A DNA stretch of 64,000 nucleotides. Origin: Rhodospirillales bacterium (GTDB taxonomy: Bacteria; Pseudomonadota; Alphaproteobacteria; Reyranellales; Reyranellaceae). This document shows, one piece after another, positions 48,279 through 56,243 of this stretch (the stretch's first letter is position 1; each line of letters begins with the position of its first letter). Made by a program: the position numbers and the translations under genes. The notes below the pieces were generated by a model. The model did not search any database. It was not told where the DNA came from and was given only the letters and a program-made list of their open reading frames with translations. The stretch spans positions 4,182,501 to 4,246,500 of the forward strand of contig CP064988.1 in NCBI GenBank assembly GCA_016699855.1, in the 5' to 3' direction.

Positions 48279-49949
48279 CTACCGCGCGGGACGGCGCAGG
48301 GCGGCGCGGGTCAGCAGCAGGATGGGCAGCACGCCGACGGCGACGATGGTCAGCGCCGCCGTGCTCGCCTCGGCCAGCCGCTCGTCGCGTGCGAGGTTCC
48401 ACGCCTGCACCGCCAGCGTGTCGAAATCGAACGGCCGCATCATCAGCGTCGCCGGCAGCTCCTTCATCGCGTCGACGAACACGATCAGCGCCGCGCTGGC
48501 GATGGCGCCGCGCAGCAGCGGCGCGTGCACGCGCGCCAGCGTCTCGCGCCGGCCGGCACCCAGCGTGCGCGCCGCGCCGTCGACGCCGGGGGTGACGCGC
48601 TCCAGCCCCGATTCGACCGCCTGCAGGCCGGGCGCGAGGAAGCGCACGGTGCAGGCGTAGACCACGCCGGCAACCGAGCCGGTCAGCAGCAGGCCGCTCG
48701 ACAGCCCGGTGGTGGCCCGCAGCCAGGCGTCGAGCGCGTTGTCGAACGCCGCCAGCGGCACCAGGATGCCGACCGCGATCACCGCGCCGGGAATGGCGTA
48801 GCCCATGCCCGACAGCCACACGATCCACGCCACCGGACCGCGCCGCGCGCCGCGCGCCGCGTAGGCCAGCGCCAGCGCCAGCGCGACCACGGCCAGCGCC
48901 GTCAGCGCCGCTATCGTGACGCTGTTGAGCGTCAGGCGGACGTAGCGTGCGCCCCACTGCGCGTCGCCCGACATCAGCGCGAAGCGGATCAGGATCGCCA
49001 CCGGCAGCGCGAAGCCGACCAGCACCGGCGCGGCGCACACCGACACCGCCGCCGCCGCGCGCCAGCCGCGCAGCGTGAAGGCCGGCGCCGGCCGCTCGCG
49101 CCGGGCGTTGGCGTGGAAGCGGCGCGAGGCGCGCGACAGCCGCTCCACCGCCAGCAGCGCCAGCGCGAACAGCAGCAATCCGGCGGCGAGCTGGGCGGCG
49201 GCGGCCTTATCGCCGAACGAGAACCACGCGCGGTAGATGCCGGTGGTGAAGGTCGGGACGTCGAGATAGGCGACGGCGCCGAAATCGGCCAGCGTCTCCA
49301 TCAGCGCCAGCGCCACCCCGGCGGCGACCGCCGGCCGCGCCATCGGCAGGGCGATGCGGCGGAAGGCGGCGAACGGCGTCAGCCCCAGCGTGCGGCCGGC
49401 GTCGAAGGCGGCGACGGACTGCTCGAGGAAGGCCGCCCGCGCCATCAGGTAGACGTAGGGATAGAGCGCCACGGCGAACAGCACGATGGCGCCGGGCAGC
49501 GAACGCACCTCGGGGAACCAGTAGTCGCGCGGCCCCCAGCCGGTCAACGCCCGCAGCGCGCTCTGCGCCGGACCGGCGAACTGCAGGAAGTCGGTGTAGA
49601 CGTAGGCCAGCACATAGGCCGGCACGGCGAAGGGCAGGCACAGCGCCCATTCGAAGATCCGGCGGCCGGGAAAGCGGCACATCGTCACGATCCAGGCGGT
49701 GACGATGCCGCCGAAGGCGGTGGCGGCGCCCACGCCGAGCAGCAGCGCCAGGGTGTTGAGGATGTAGCCGGGCAGGACCGTGCCGGCCATGCCGCGCCAT
49801 TCCGTGCCGCTCGGCGCGAACAGATAGGCCAGCACGCCGACGATCGGCAGCGCCACCAGCGCGCCGGCGGCGGACACCGCCACGGCGAGCGCCGAGGGCC
49901 GCCGCCGCGGAGGCGAGACGGGCGCGGGCACGGGAATCGACGCGGTCAT
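48279..49949 (-). CDS. Iron(III)-type ABC transporter permease (FbpB/SfuB-like), orphan
   Basis: Large permease (556 aa) with two fused permease halves, about twelve membrane helices. Each half has an EAA-like cytoplasmic loop for the ATPase: EQSVAAFDAGRTLGLTPFAAFRRIALPMARPAV in the first, LERVTPGVDGAARTLGAGRRETLARVHAPLLRG in the second. Length and layout match Fe3+ (FbpB/SfuB) and thiamine (ThiP) permeases; phrases like DAMKELPATLMMRPFDFDTLAVQAW favour the iron group. No binding-protein or ATPase gene is next to it. ATG at 49949 chosen over GTG two codons upstream; no strong ribosome-binding site for either. Confidence 0.87.
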   Translation of the reverse strand: MTASIPVPAPVSPPRRRPSALAVAVSAAGALVALPIVGVLAYLFAPSGTEWRGMAGTVLPGYILNTLALLLGVGAATAFGGIVTAWIVTMCRFPGRRIFEWALCLPFAVPAYVLAYVYTDFLQFAGPAQSALRALTGWGPRDYWFPEVRSLPGAIVLFAVALYPYVYLMARAAFLEQSVAAFDAGRTLGLTPFAAFRRIALPMARPAVAAGVALALMETLADFGAVAYLDVPTFTTGIYRAWFSFGDKAAAAQLAAGLLLFALALLAVERLSRASRRFHANARRERPAPAFTLRGWRAAAAVSVCAAPVLVGFALPVAILIRFALMSGDAQWGARYVRLTLNSVTIAALTALAVVALALALAYAARGARRGPVAWIVWLSGMGYAIPGAVIAVGILVPLAAFDNALDAWLRATTGLSSGLLLTGSVAGVVYACTVRFLAPGLQAVESGLERVTPGVDGAARTLGAGRRETLARVHAPLLRGAIASAALIVFVDAMKELPATLMMRPFDFDTLAVQAWNLARDERLAEASTAALTIVAVGVLPILLLTRAALRRPAR

Positions 49950-50055
49950 CGGCACCGGAAAGGAAGGTCGCGCCGGCGCGCCGGCGTCGCCTATTCATCA
50001 CGCCCCGCGCCGCCACGCAACCGGGTGCGGGCGCCGGCGGCGCATTCGTCCCTCC

Positions 50056-50167
50056 GTCATCCGAGGGGGCGCCGCGACGCCGGGCGCGGCCACGGCGCGT
50101 CGTGGAGCGAGGCGTTCGCGAGGCCATGCGCGACGGTCCCTGGATCCCTCGCATCGCTCGGGACGAC
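50056..50167. repeat. Possible dispersed palindromic element
   Basis: A 112-bp stretch in the 670-bp gap between the permease and the glucan synthase, bounded by imperfect inverted ends GTCATCCGAG (50056-50065) and CTCGGGACGAC (50157-50167), with internal sequence like CGACGGTCCCTGGATCCCTC. It resembles short non-coding elements found in many copies between genes of high-GC Alphaproteobacteria. Only this copy is in the window, so the repeat nature is inferred from recall. The remainder of the gap (49956-50565) shows nothing else I can name. Confidence 0.4.
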
Positions 50168-50565
50168 AGCGAGGTCGAGATCGCGGCGTGCGGGATGTCG
50201 GTGCGGATGAGGCGTGGCCTCGTGTCGGCCCGCGCCACGCGATCGACGCGGCGGCGCCCTATTCCTTGGGGTGGCGACACCGGAGCGCCCAACATTCGCC
50301 CCGATCCGAAACTTTTTCGCGGCCGGCGCGCGGGTCGTCTTGCCGTTGACATGAATGCGACGGTATAGACGCGGTACGCCGTATCGCCGTCGGGGGCCGA
50401 CGTCGAGGAAACAGGCGCAGGGAAGAGCCTCGAGAGGTTCGCCGCACGTCGCTGTCGGCTCCGGTCGTCGGTCTCGTCGCCTCACCGCCCCTGTCGTCTG
50501 CCGCGTCGCGCGTGTCCGCGCGCCGCGTCCGGGAGGCGGGCGCATGATACCGATCGTCCACCCGC

Positions 50566-50579
50566 GGCACGCGTCTTGC
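50566..50579 (+). promoter_or_regulatory. Sigma54-like promoter of the glucan synthase
   Basis: GGCACGCGTCTTGC: GG and GC exactly ten bases apart, matching the -24/-12 consensus GGCACG-N4-TTGC. Transcription would start near 50591, 31 bp before the ATG at 50622. Flanking bases also match the second such site at 57876 (GCGGCACGC-TCTTGC-TCGAC). No enhancer-binding activator gene is seen nearby. Confidence 0.65.
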
Positions 50580-50621
50580 GTCGACCCTACCGGTTCCATC
50601 GACGATCGTCCGCCGCCACAC

Positions 50622-53534
50622 ATGTCCGCCGACGCCTCCGATCACCCGATAGCCGAAGCCCCGCCCTCGCCGTGGCGTCCCGCCGCGCTGCTGACGATCG
50701 CGCTGACCATCGCCGCGACCTTCGCGGGCTGGAGCCTGTTCAGCCGCGAGATCGCGCCGCCGCCGATCGACGGCATGCTGCACGGCGTGACCTACGCGCC
50801 CTACGGCAAGGACCAGGACGCGATGGCGCTCGGACTGGCCAAGGAGCGATTGGCCCTGACCGGCGGCAGGGCCGAGGCCCGGCCGCCGCTACTCGAGGAG
50901 GTCACGGGCGAGTTGCGCGCGCTGTTCGGCGGCAAGGTCGACCGCACCGGCCGCGATCGCGAGTCGTACGAGCGGAACAAGCCGCGCGCCGAGCAGATCG
51001 AGCGCGACATGCGCGCGCTGGCCGGCCGCGTGCGCACGGTGCGCACCTACAGCAGCCTCGACGGGGTGGAGGACGTCGCCAAGATCGCGGACCAGTACGG
51101 ACTGCGCGTCGTGGCCGGGGCGTGGATCTACGACCACGTCGGCGCGACGCCGGACCACCGCGAGAAGCTTGCGTATTTCAAGACCGAGACCGACCGCGAG
51201 ATCGCTGCACTCATCCGGCTCGCCAACTCCAACCCGAACATCGAGCGGGTCATCATCGGCAACGAGACGATCCTGCGCGGCGAGATCTCGCCGGCGCGGC
51301 TGATCGAGTACATCCGCCACGTGAAAAAGAACGTGAAGGTGCCGGTGTCGACCGCGGAGCCGTGGCACCTCTGGCTCAAACATCCAGAGTTGGTGAAGGA
51401 GGTCGATTTCATCGCCGTCCACATCCTCCCGTACTGGGATAAGGACGCCGGCGTCGACGGGATCGCTTACCTAGGCAGGCGCATCGCCGACCTGAGGGCG
51501 CAGAATTCGACGAAGAACATCGTCGTCACCGAGGTCGGTTGGCCGTCGAACGGCGCGGCCCGCATCGGCGGCACCGGCGACACGCCGCGCGGCACGAAGG
51601 ACGCCTCGCCGGCGCTGCAGGCGCGCTACATCCGCGAGGCGGTGGAGCTGCTGCGGCGCGAGAAGATCGACCATTTCGTGATCGAGGCGTTCGACCAGCC
51701 GTGGAAGTCGCGCGACCTCGAGGGTCTGGCGGGCGGCTACTGGGGTCTGTTCGACGCCGACCGGCAGCAGAAATTCCCGTGGACGCGGCCGGTCACGGTG
51801 TTCGCCGAATGGCCCGCGCTGGCGGCGTGGACCCTGGCGCTGGCCCTGCCGCTGGTGGCGCTGTTCCTGTGGCGCTGGCGCGGGTTGCGGCCGGCCGGCG
51901 AGCTGGTGTTCGCGGGGATCGCCGCCGCGTCCTGCGCCGGGATCGTCTACGCCGTCCATGTCGCGGCCGGCACCTACATGGTCTGGTACCAGATGGTCGG
52001 CTGGGCGCTGCTCGGCGCCTTCCTCGTGCTCAGCCTGGGGATGGTCCTCTTCCAGGCGCTCGAGCTGTCGGAGACGATCTTCACGCGCCGCTGGCGGCGC
52101 GAGATCACGCCGGCCATGGCGCGCGCCGCCGGCGCCGTCGACCGCCACTGGCCCAAGGTGTCGCTGCATCTGGCGATCTGCAACGAGCCGCCCGCCATGG
52201 TGCAGGAGACGCTCGATTCGCTGGCGGCGCTCGACTACCCGAACCTCGAGGTCATCGTCGTCGACAACAACACGCGCGATCCCGCCGTGTGGCGTCCGGT
52301 GGAGGAGCACTGCAAGCAGCTCGGCGAGCGCTTCCGCTTCTTCCATTTCGACGTGATGAAGGGCTTCAAGGCCGGCGCGCTGAACCACGTGCTCAAGGTG
52401 ACGGCGCCCGACGCCGAGGTCATCGCCGTGATCGACAGCGACTACGTCGTGCGCAAGGACTGGCTGCGCTCGCTGGTGCCGCAGTTCGTCGATCCGAAGA
52501 TCGGCTACGTTCAGGCGCCGCAGGACCACCGCGACTGGAAGGACGACCGGTTCAAGGAGATGCTCCAGTGGGAGTACGCCGGGTTCTTCGACATCGGCAT
52601 GTGCCTGCGCAACGAGTACGACGCGATCATCCAGCACGGCACGATGACCTTGATCCGCCGCAAGCTGATGGACGATCTGGGCGGCTGGGCGATGTGGTGC
52701 ATCTGCGAGGACAGCGAGCTGGGCCTGCGCATGATGGAGAAGGGCTACGGCGCCGCCTACAGCCGCGAGCGCTTCGGCCAGGGCCTCACGCCCGACAATT
52801 TCTCCGGCTACAAGAAGCAGCGCTTCCGCTGGGCCTACGGCGCCATGCAGATCCTCAAGGGCCACTGGCGCGAGATCCTCTCGAACAGGACCAGGCTGAC
52901 GTTCTGGCAGAAATACCACTTCGTCACCGGCTGGCTGCCGTGGTTCGCCGACGCGCTCAACGTCGCCTTCACCGTGACCGGCATCGCCTGGGCGCTGGGT
53001 TTCCTGTTCGTGCCGCACCTCGTGCCGCTGCCGCCGGCGGTGTTCCTCGTGCCGACGCTGGCGCTGTTCGGCTACAAGCTCGCGCATTCCTTCGCGCTCT
53101 ACGCCGCGCGCGTGGACTGCACCTTCCGCCAGAGCGTCGGCGCCTCGCTGGCCGGGTTGTCGCTGACCTACACGGTCGGCAAGGCGGTCATCTACGGGCT
53201 GCTGACCAGCAAGCTTCCGTTCATCCGCACGCCCAAGATGGATTCGCGCGCCACCATCGGCATGGCGCTGGCCATGGCGCGCGACGAGGCGGTCCTGACG
53301 GTGGCGCTGTGGGCCATGGCGCTGGCGGTGCCGCTGTCGAAGGTCGGCAGCGTCGATCCGACCGCCCGGCTGTGGAGCGCGCTGCTGGTCGTGCAGTCGC
53401 TGCCGTACGCCGCCGCGGTCTACGTGTCGCTGGTCAACGCGATGGAGCAGATCCGCCAGTCGCGGGCGCTGGTCGAGGCGCCGCCCCCGGCCTCCGCGTC
53501 GCCGACGGGCGCGATGGCGCAGGCCGGCGGCTGA
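50622..53534 (+). CDS. Beta-glucan synthase: GH17-like domain fused to GT2 (NdvB-like)
   Basis: 970-residue membrane enzyme. One N-terminal helix, then a periplasmic GH17-like domain (about 45-395; GVTYAPYGKDQD) with Glu215 in IIGNETIL and Glu304 in VTEVGWPS at the two catalytic positions. After two helices a GT2 domain (about 505-760): ICNEPPAMVQETLDSL, DSD at 605-607, ED at 696-697 and QRFRW at 733-737, then further helices. The combination matches NdvB-type proteins of Bradyrhizobium and Pseudomonas that make cyclic or linear beta-1,3(1,6)-glucans, the GH17 part acting as a transglycosylase. ATG 50622 is chosen because a sigma54-like promoter lies inside the open frame upstream. Confidence 0.87.
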   Translation: MSADASDHPIAEAPPSPWRPAALLTIALTIAATFAGWSLFSREIAPPPIDGMLHGVTYAPYGKDQDAMALGLAKERLALTGGRAEARPPLLEEVTGELRALFGGKVDRTGRDRESYERNKPRAEQIERDMRALAGRVRTVRTYSSLDGVEDVAKIADQYGLRVVAGAWIYDHVGATPDHREKLAYFKTETDREIAALIRLANSNPNIERVIIGNETILRGEISPARLIEYIRHVKKNVKVPVSTAEPWHLWLKHPELVKEVDFIAVHILPYWDKDAGVDGIAYLGRRIADLRAQNSTKNIVVTEVGWPSNGAARIGGTGDTPRGTKDASPALQARYIREAVELLRREKIDHFVIEAFDQPWKSRDLEGLAGGYWGLFDADRQQKFPWTRPVTVFAEWPALAAWTLALALPLVALFLWRWRGLRPAGELVFAGIAAASCAGIVYAVHVAAGTYMVWYQMVGWALLGAFLVLSLGMVLFQALELSETIFTRRWRREITPAMARAAGAVDRHWPKVSLHLAICNEPPAMVQETLDSLAALDYPNLEVIVVDNNTRDPAVWRPVEEHCKQLGERFRFFHFDVMKGFKAGALNHVLKVTAPDAEVIAVIDSDYVVRKDWLRSLVPQFVDPKIGYVQAPQDHRDWKDDRFKEMLQWEYAGFFDIGMCLRNEYDAIIQHGTMTLIRRKLMDDLGGWAMWCICEDSELGLRMMEKGYGAAYSRERFGQGLTPDNFSGYKKQRFRWAYGAMQILKGHWREILSNRTRLTFWQKYHFVTGWLPWFADALNVAFTVTGIAWALGFLFVPHLVPLPPAVFLVPTLALFGYKLAHSFALYAARVDCTFRQSVGASLAGLSLTYTVGKAVIYGLLTSKLPFIRTPKMDSRATIGMALAMARDEAVLTVALWAMALAVPLSKVGSVDPTARLWSALLVVQSLPYAAAVYVSLVNAMEQIRQSRALVEAPPPASASPTGAMAQAGG

Positions 53535-53609
53535 GCCGGCCCCTTCCACCCACAATATTCGCCACCGGCGCTTTGTCTTCGCGCGCCCGGGCCGCTAGGG
53601 TCGCGGCGC

Positions 53610-54218
53610 ATGACAGCTGATCCCGCGCCGCCCCGGCAGACGATCGCCGACCGCGCCGTCTTCCTGCGCCGCTGGCTCAGCAAGCCGTTCGGCGTCGGTA
53701 GCGTGACGCCGTCGGGCGCCGCGCTCGGCCGCGCCATGGCCGCCTCGACGCTCGATGGATTGCCGCCGGGAGGCGTGGTGGTGGAGCTCGGCGCCGGCAC
53801 CGGCCCGATCACGCGGGCGCTGCTCGCCGCCGGGCTGCCGCCGGACCGGCTGGTGCCGGTCGAGCTCGATCCGGCGCTGCACGCGCATCTGGCCGTCGCG
53901 TTTCCGTCTTTGAAGGTGCTGCGGGGCGACGCCGCGCGGCTGGGTGAGCTGCTGCGCGCGCACGGCGTCGAGCGCGTCGGCGCGGTGGCGTCGAGCCTGC
54001 CGCTGCTGTCGCTGCCGCGCGAGATCGTGCCGCCGATCCTCGAGGGTGTGTTCGACGCGCTGCCGCCCGATGGCGTGCTGACGCAGTTCACCTACGGCCC
54101 GGCCTCGCCGATTCCCGCCGACGTCGCGGCCTCGCTGGGCATCACCGGAATCCGCGGCCGGCGCATCTGGTCCAACCTGCCGCCCGCCGTCGTCTGGCGC
54201 TTCCGCCGGCGGCGCTAG
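53610..54218 (+). CDS. PmtA-like SAM-dependent methyltransferase
   Basis: Class I methyltransferase (202 aa). Motif I VVELGAGTGPITRALLAAG, the acidic ribose-binding residue in VPVELDPALH, then VLRGDAARL and VASSLPLLSLPRE, the last resembling the SGLPLL stretch of phospholipid N-methyltransferases (PmtA of Sinorhizobium type) and of KsgA-related enzymes. The start KPFGVGSVTPSGAALGRAMA also fits PmtA-like proteins. Probably methylates phosphatidylethanolamine to phosphatidylcholine or a related lipid. Its end overlaps the 3' end of the DJ-1-like gene by four bases. Confidence 0.8.
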   Translation: MTADPAPPRQTIADRAVFLRRWLSKPFGVGSVTPSGAALGRAMAASTLDGLPPGGVVVELGAGTGPITRALLAAGLPPDRLVPVELDPALHAHLAVAFPSLKVLRGDAARLGELLRAHGVERVGAVASSLPLLSLPREIVPPILEGVFDALPPDGVLTQFTYGPASPIPADVAASLGITGIRGRRIWSNLPPAVVWRFRRRR

Positions 54219-54910
54219 CCGGCGTTGAGCCGCGCGGCGGCCTCGGCGACGGCCTGGGCGCGCTCCGCCTGGCGGCCCTTCGCCATCTCGACGACCCGGC
54301 CGGTCAGCTCGGGACCCGCGCCCGCGGGCGAGCCGGCGCCGAACGGCGGATGGGGGTCGTACTCGATCGACAGCTGGATGGCGCGCGCGAGGTCGGGGCC
54401 GCCGATCTCGGCCGCGACCGTCAGGCCGAAATCGATGCCCGCCGTCACGCCGCCGCCGGTGATGACGTTGCCGTCGACCACGACGCGCGCGTGCGTGGGG
54501 ATGGCGCCGAACGCCGCCAGCATGTCCATCGACATCCAGTGGGTCGCGGCCTTCCGGCCCTTCAGCAGGCCGGCGGCGCCCAGCACCAGCGAGCCGGTGC
54601 ACACCGAGGTCACGTACTTCGCGCCGGCGGCCTGGCGGCGCAGGAAGGCCAGCGTGTCTGCGTCGTTGAGCAGCGGGTTCATGCCGGCGCCACCGGGCAC
54701 GCAGACGAGGTCGAGCTGCGGGCAGGCGGCGTAGGTGGTCGACGGCAGGATTCGCATGCCGCCGCCGGCGACCACCGGGTCGAGCGTCTTCCACACCAGG
54801 TGCGTCACGGCGCCGGGAAGCTTGGTCAGCACCTCGTAGGGGCCGGTCATGTCCAGCTGGGTGATGTCGGGGAACAGCAGGAAGCCGACATGGAAGGGGG
54901 CGGGCGCCAT
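54215..54910 (-). CDS. DJ-1/PfpI family protein, isonitrile hydratase-like
   Basis: DJ-1/PfpI superfamily enzyme (231 aa). Nucleophile-elbow Cys104 in SVCTGSLVLGAAGLLKGRKATTHW-type context (VTSVCTGSLVLGAAGLL, then ATHWMSMD), and an acidic residue in LFPDITQLDMTGPYEVL. This pattern is that of isonitrile hydratase InhA and related enzymes. The ATG at 54910 is preferred to 54922 because GGAGA lies seven bases upstream of it. It is divergent from a GlxA-type regulator whose N-terminal domain is of the same fold. Confidence 0.87.
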   Translation of the reverse strand: MAPAPFHVGFLLFPDITQLDMTGPYEVLTKLPGAVTHLVWKTLDPVVAGGGMRILPSTTYAACPQLDLVCVPGGAGMNPLLNDADTLAFLRRQAAGAKYVTSVCTGSLVLGAAGLLKGRKAATHWMSMDMLAAFGAIPTHARVVVDGNVITGGGVTAGIDFGLTVAAEIGGPDLARAIQLSIEYDPHPPFGAGSPAGAGPELTGRVVEMAKGRQAERAQAVAEAAARLNAG

Positions 54911-54967
54911 CGTGGTCTCCATCGCGGGGCGGGAAGTCGACGGCGGCGAAACTAGCGCGTGACGGCC

Positions 54968-55004
54968 ATGGCGGAAATGACAATATCCCGTCGAATCCCG
55001 CCAT
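54968..55004. promoter_or_regulatory. Inverted repeat between DJ-1 and regulator genes
   Basis: ATGGCGG at 54968-54974 and CCGCCAT at 54998-55004, a perfect 7-bp inverted repeat with a 23-bp, relatively AT-rich spacer, in the 109-bp divergent gap. Centre-to-centre distance is 30 bp, close to three helical turns. It is a candidate operator for the GlxA-type regulator at 55020. Confidence 0.45.
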
Positions 55005-55019
55005 CGAGGAGCCCGGCCG

Positions 55020-55997
55020 ATGCCGCCCGTCCCGCCAGCGCGCCGCGTCGCGTTCCTGATGTTCCCCGACTTCCAGCTCCTCGATGTCGCCGGGCCGCTG
55101 CAGACCCTGGCGACGGCGGCGCAGGTCGCCGGCCGCGCGGCGTACGAGATCCGCGCCGTGTCGATGGCCGGCGGTCCGGTGCGCAGTTCCAGCGGCGCGG
55201 TGATGATGACGGCGCCGGTGGCGTCGCTTTCGCGGCTGCGGATCGACACGCTGGTCGTGCCCGGCGGACCCGGCGTGCTCGCCGCCGCCGACGACCGCGA
55301 CCTCGTGCGCTGGGTCGGGCGCCGCGCGCGGACGGCGCGGCGCGCCGGCTCGGTTTGCTCCGGCGCGTTCGTGATGGCGGCCACCGGGCTGCTCGACGGA
55401 CGGCGCGTCGCCACCCACTGGTGGCGCTGCGACGCGCTGGCGGCGCGGTTCCCGCGCATCGTCGTCGAGCGCGACGCGATCCACGTGCGCGAGGGCAAGT
55501 ACTTCACCTCGGCGGGCGTCACCGCCGGCATCGATCTGGCGCTGGCGCTGGTGGAGGAGGATCTCGGCCGCCGCGTGGCGATGGCCACCGCCCGCCACCT
55601 CGTGGTGTTCCTGCGCCGGCCCGGCGGCCAGTCGCAGTTCAGCGCCGAGCTCGACGCGCAATGCGCCGACGACGGCGGCTTCGACGACCTGCACCGCTGG
55701 ATCTCGGAGAACCTGCGCCGCCGCCTCGACGTCGAGACCCTGGCGGCGCGGGCCGGGATGAGCGCGCGCCATTTCGCGCGGGTCTACCGCGCCCGCACCG
55801 GCGCCACGCCGGCGCGCGCCGTCGAGCGCTTCCGCCTCGAGGCCGCGCGCCGCGCGCTGGAGGCGGGCGACGACCGCCTCGACCTGGTCGCGCGCCGCGC
55901 CGGGCTGGGCGGCGCCGACCGTCTGCGCACGCTGTTCCGCCGCCATCTTGGCGTCGCGCCGCGGGCCTACCGCGAGCGCTTCGCGTCGAGGCGCTGA
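55020..55997 (+). CDS. GlxA-type AraC-family regulator with DJ-1-like sensor domain
   Basis: Transcription regulator (325 aa): N-terminal DJ-1/PfpI-like domain (about 8-190, FLMFPDFQLLDVAGPLQTL, Cys113 in GSVCSGAFVMAATGLL, VATHWWRCD) and a C-terminal AraC helix-turn-helix pair (LAARAGMSARHFARVYRARTGATPARAVERFRLEAARRAL, then LGGADRLRTLFRRHLGVAPRAYRERF). Such regulators commonly control a neighbouring DJ-1-like enzyme, which is divergent here. The ligand is unknown. Start ATG 55020, preceded by GAGGAG. Confidence 0.88.
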   Translation: MPPVPPARRVAFLMFPDFQLLDVAGPLQTLATAAQVAGRAAYEIRAVSMAGGPVRSSSGAVMMTAPVASLSRLRIDTLVVPGGPGVLAAADDRDLVRWVGRRARTARRAGSVCSGAFVMAATGLLDGRRVATHWWRCDALAARFPRIVVERDAIHVREGKYFTSAGVTAGIDLALALVEEDLGRRVAMATARHLVVFLRRPGGQSQFSAELDAQCADDGGFDDLHRWISENLRRRLDVETLAARAGMSARHFARVYRARTGATPARAVERFRLEAARRALEAGDDRLDLVARRAGLGGADRLRTLFRRHLGVAPRAYRERFASRR

Positions 55998-56243
55998 TCG
56001 GCGCGCGCGGCGCCGGAGGCACGCGCGTTGCATGTGCCAAGGCGGTCGGGCGGTCCGGAGCCAGTGCGGAACCGCCCGGAAATCGGGCGTTCGCCCCGGA
56101 CCGGCGGACGGGTCGCGACGCCGCCGGCCGGTTTTTGGGCCGTTGCCCGATTTTTAGCCTTCGGTCTTGAGAATGGCGCGTGTGCTGATAGGGTGGCGCG
56201 AACCAAGCAAGACCGGGAAACGCATACTGGAAGGGGGCTAGAC

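Noticed and set aside
50346..50369. TTGACA followed by TATAGA upstream of the glucan synthase
   Set aside because: The spacer is only 12 bp, too short for a sigma70 promoter; the sigma54-like site at 50566 fits better.
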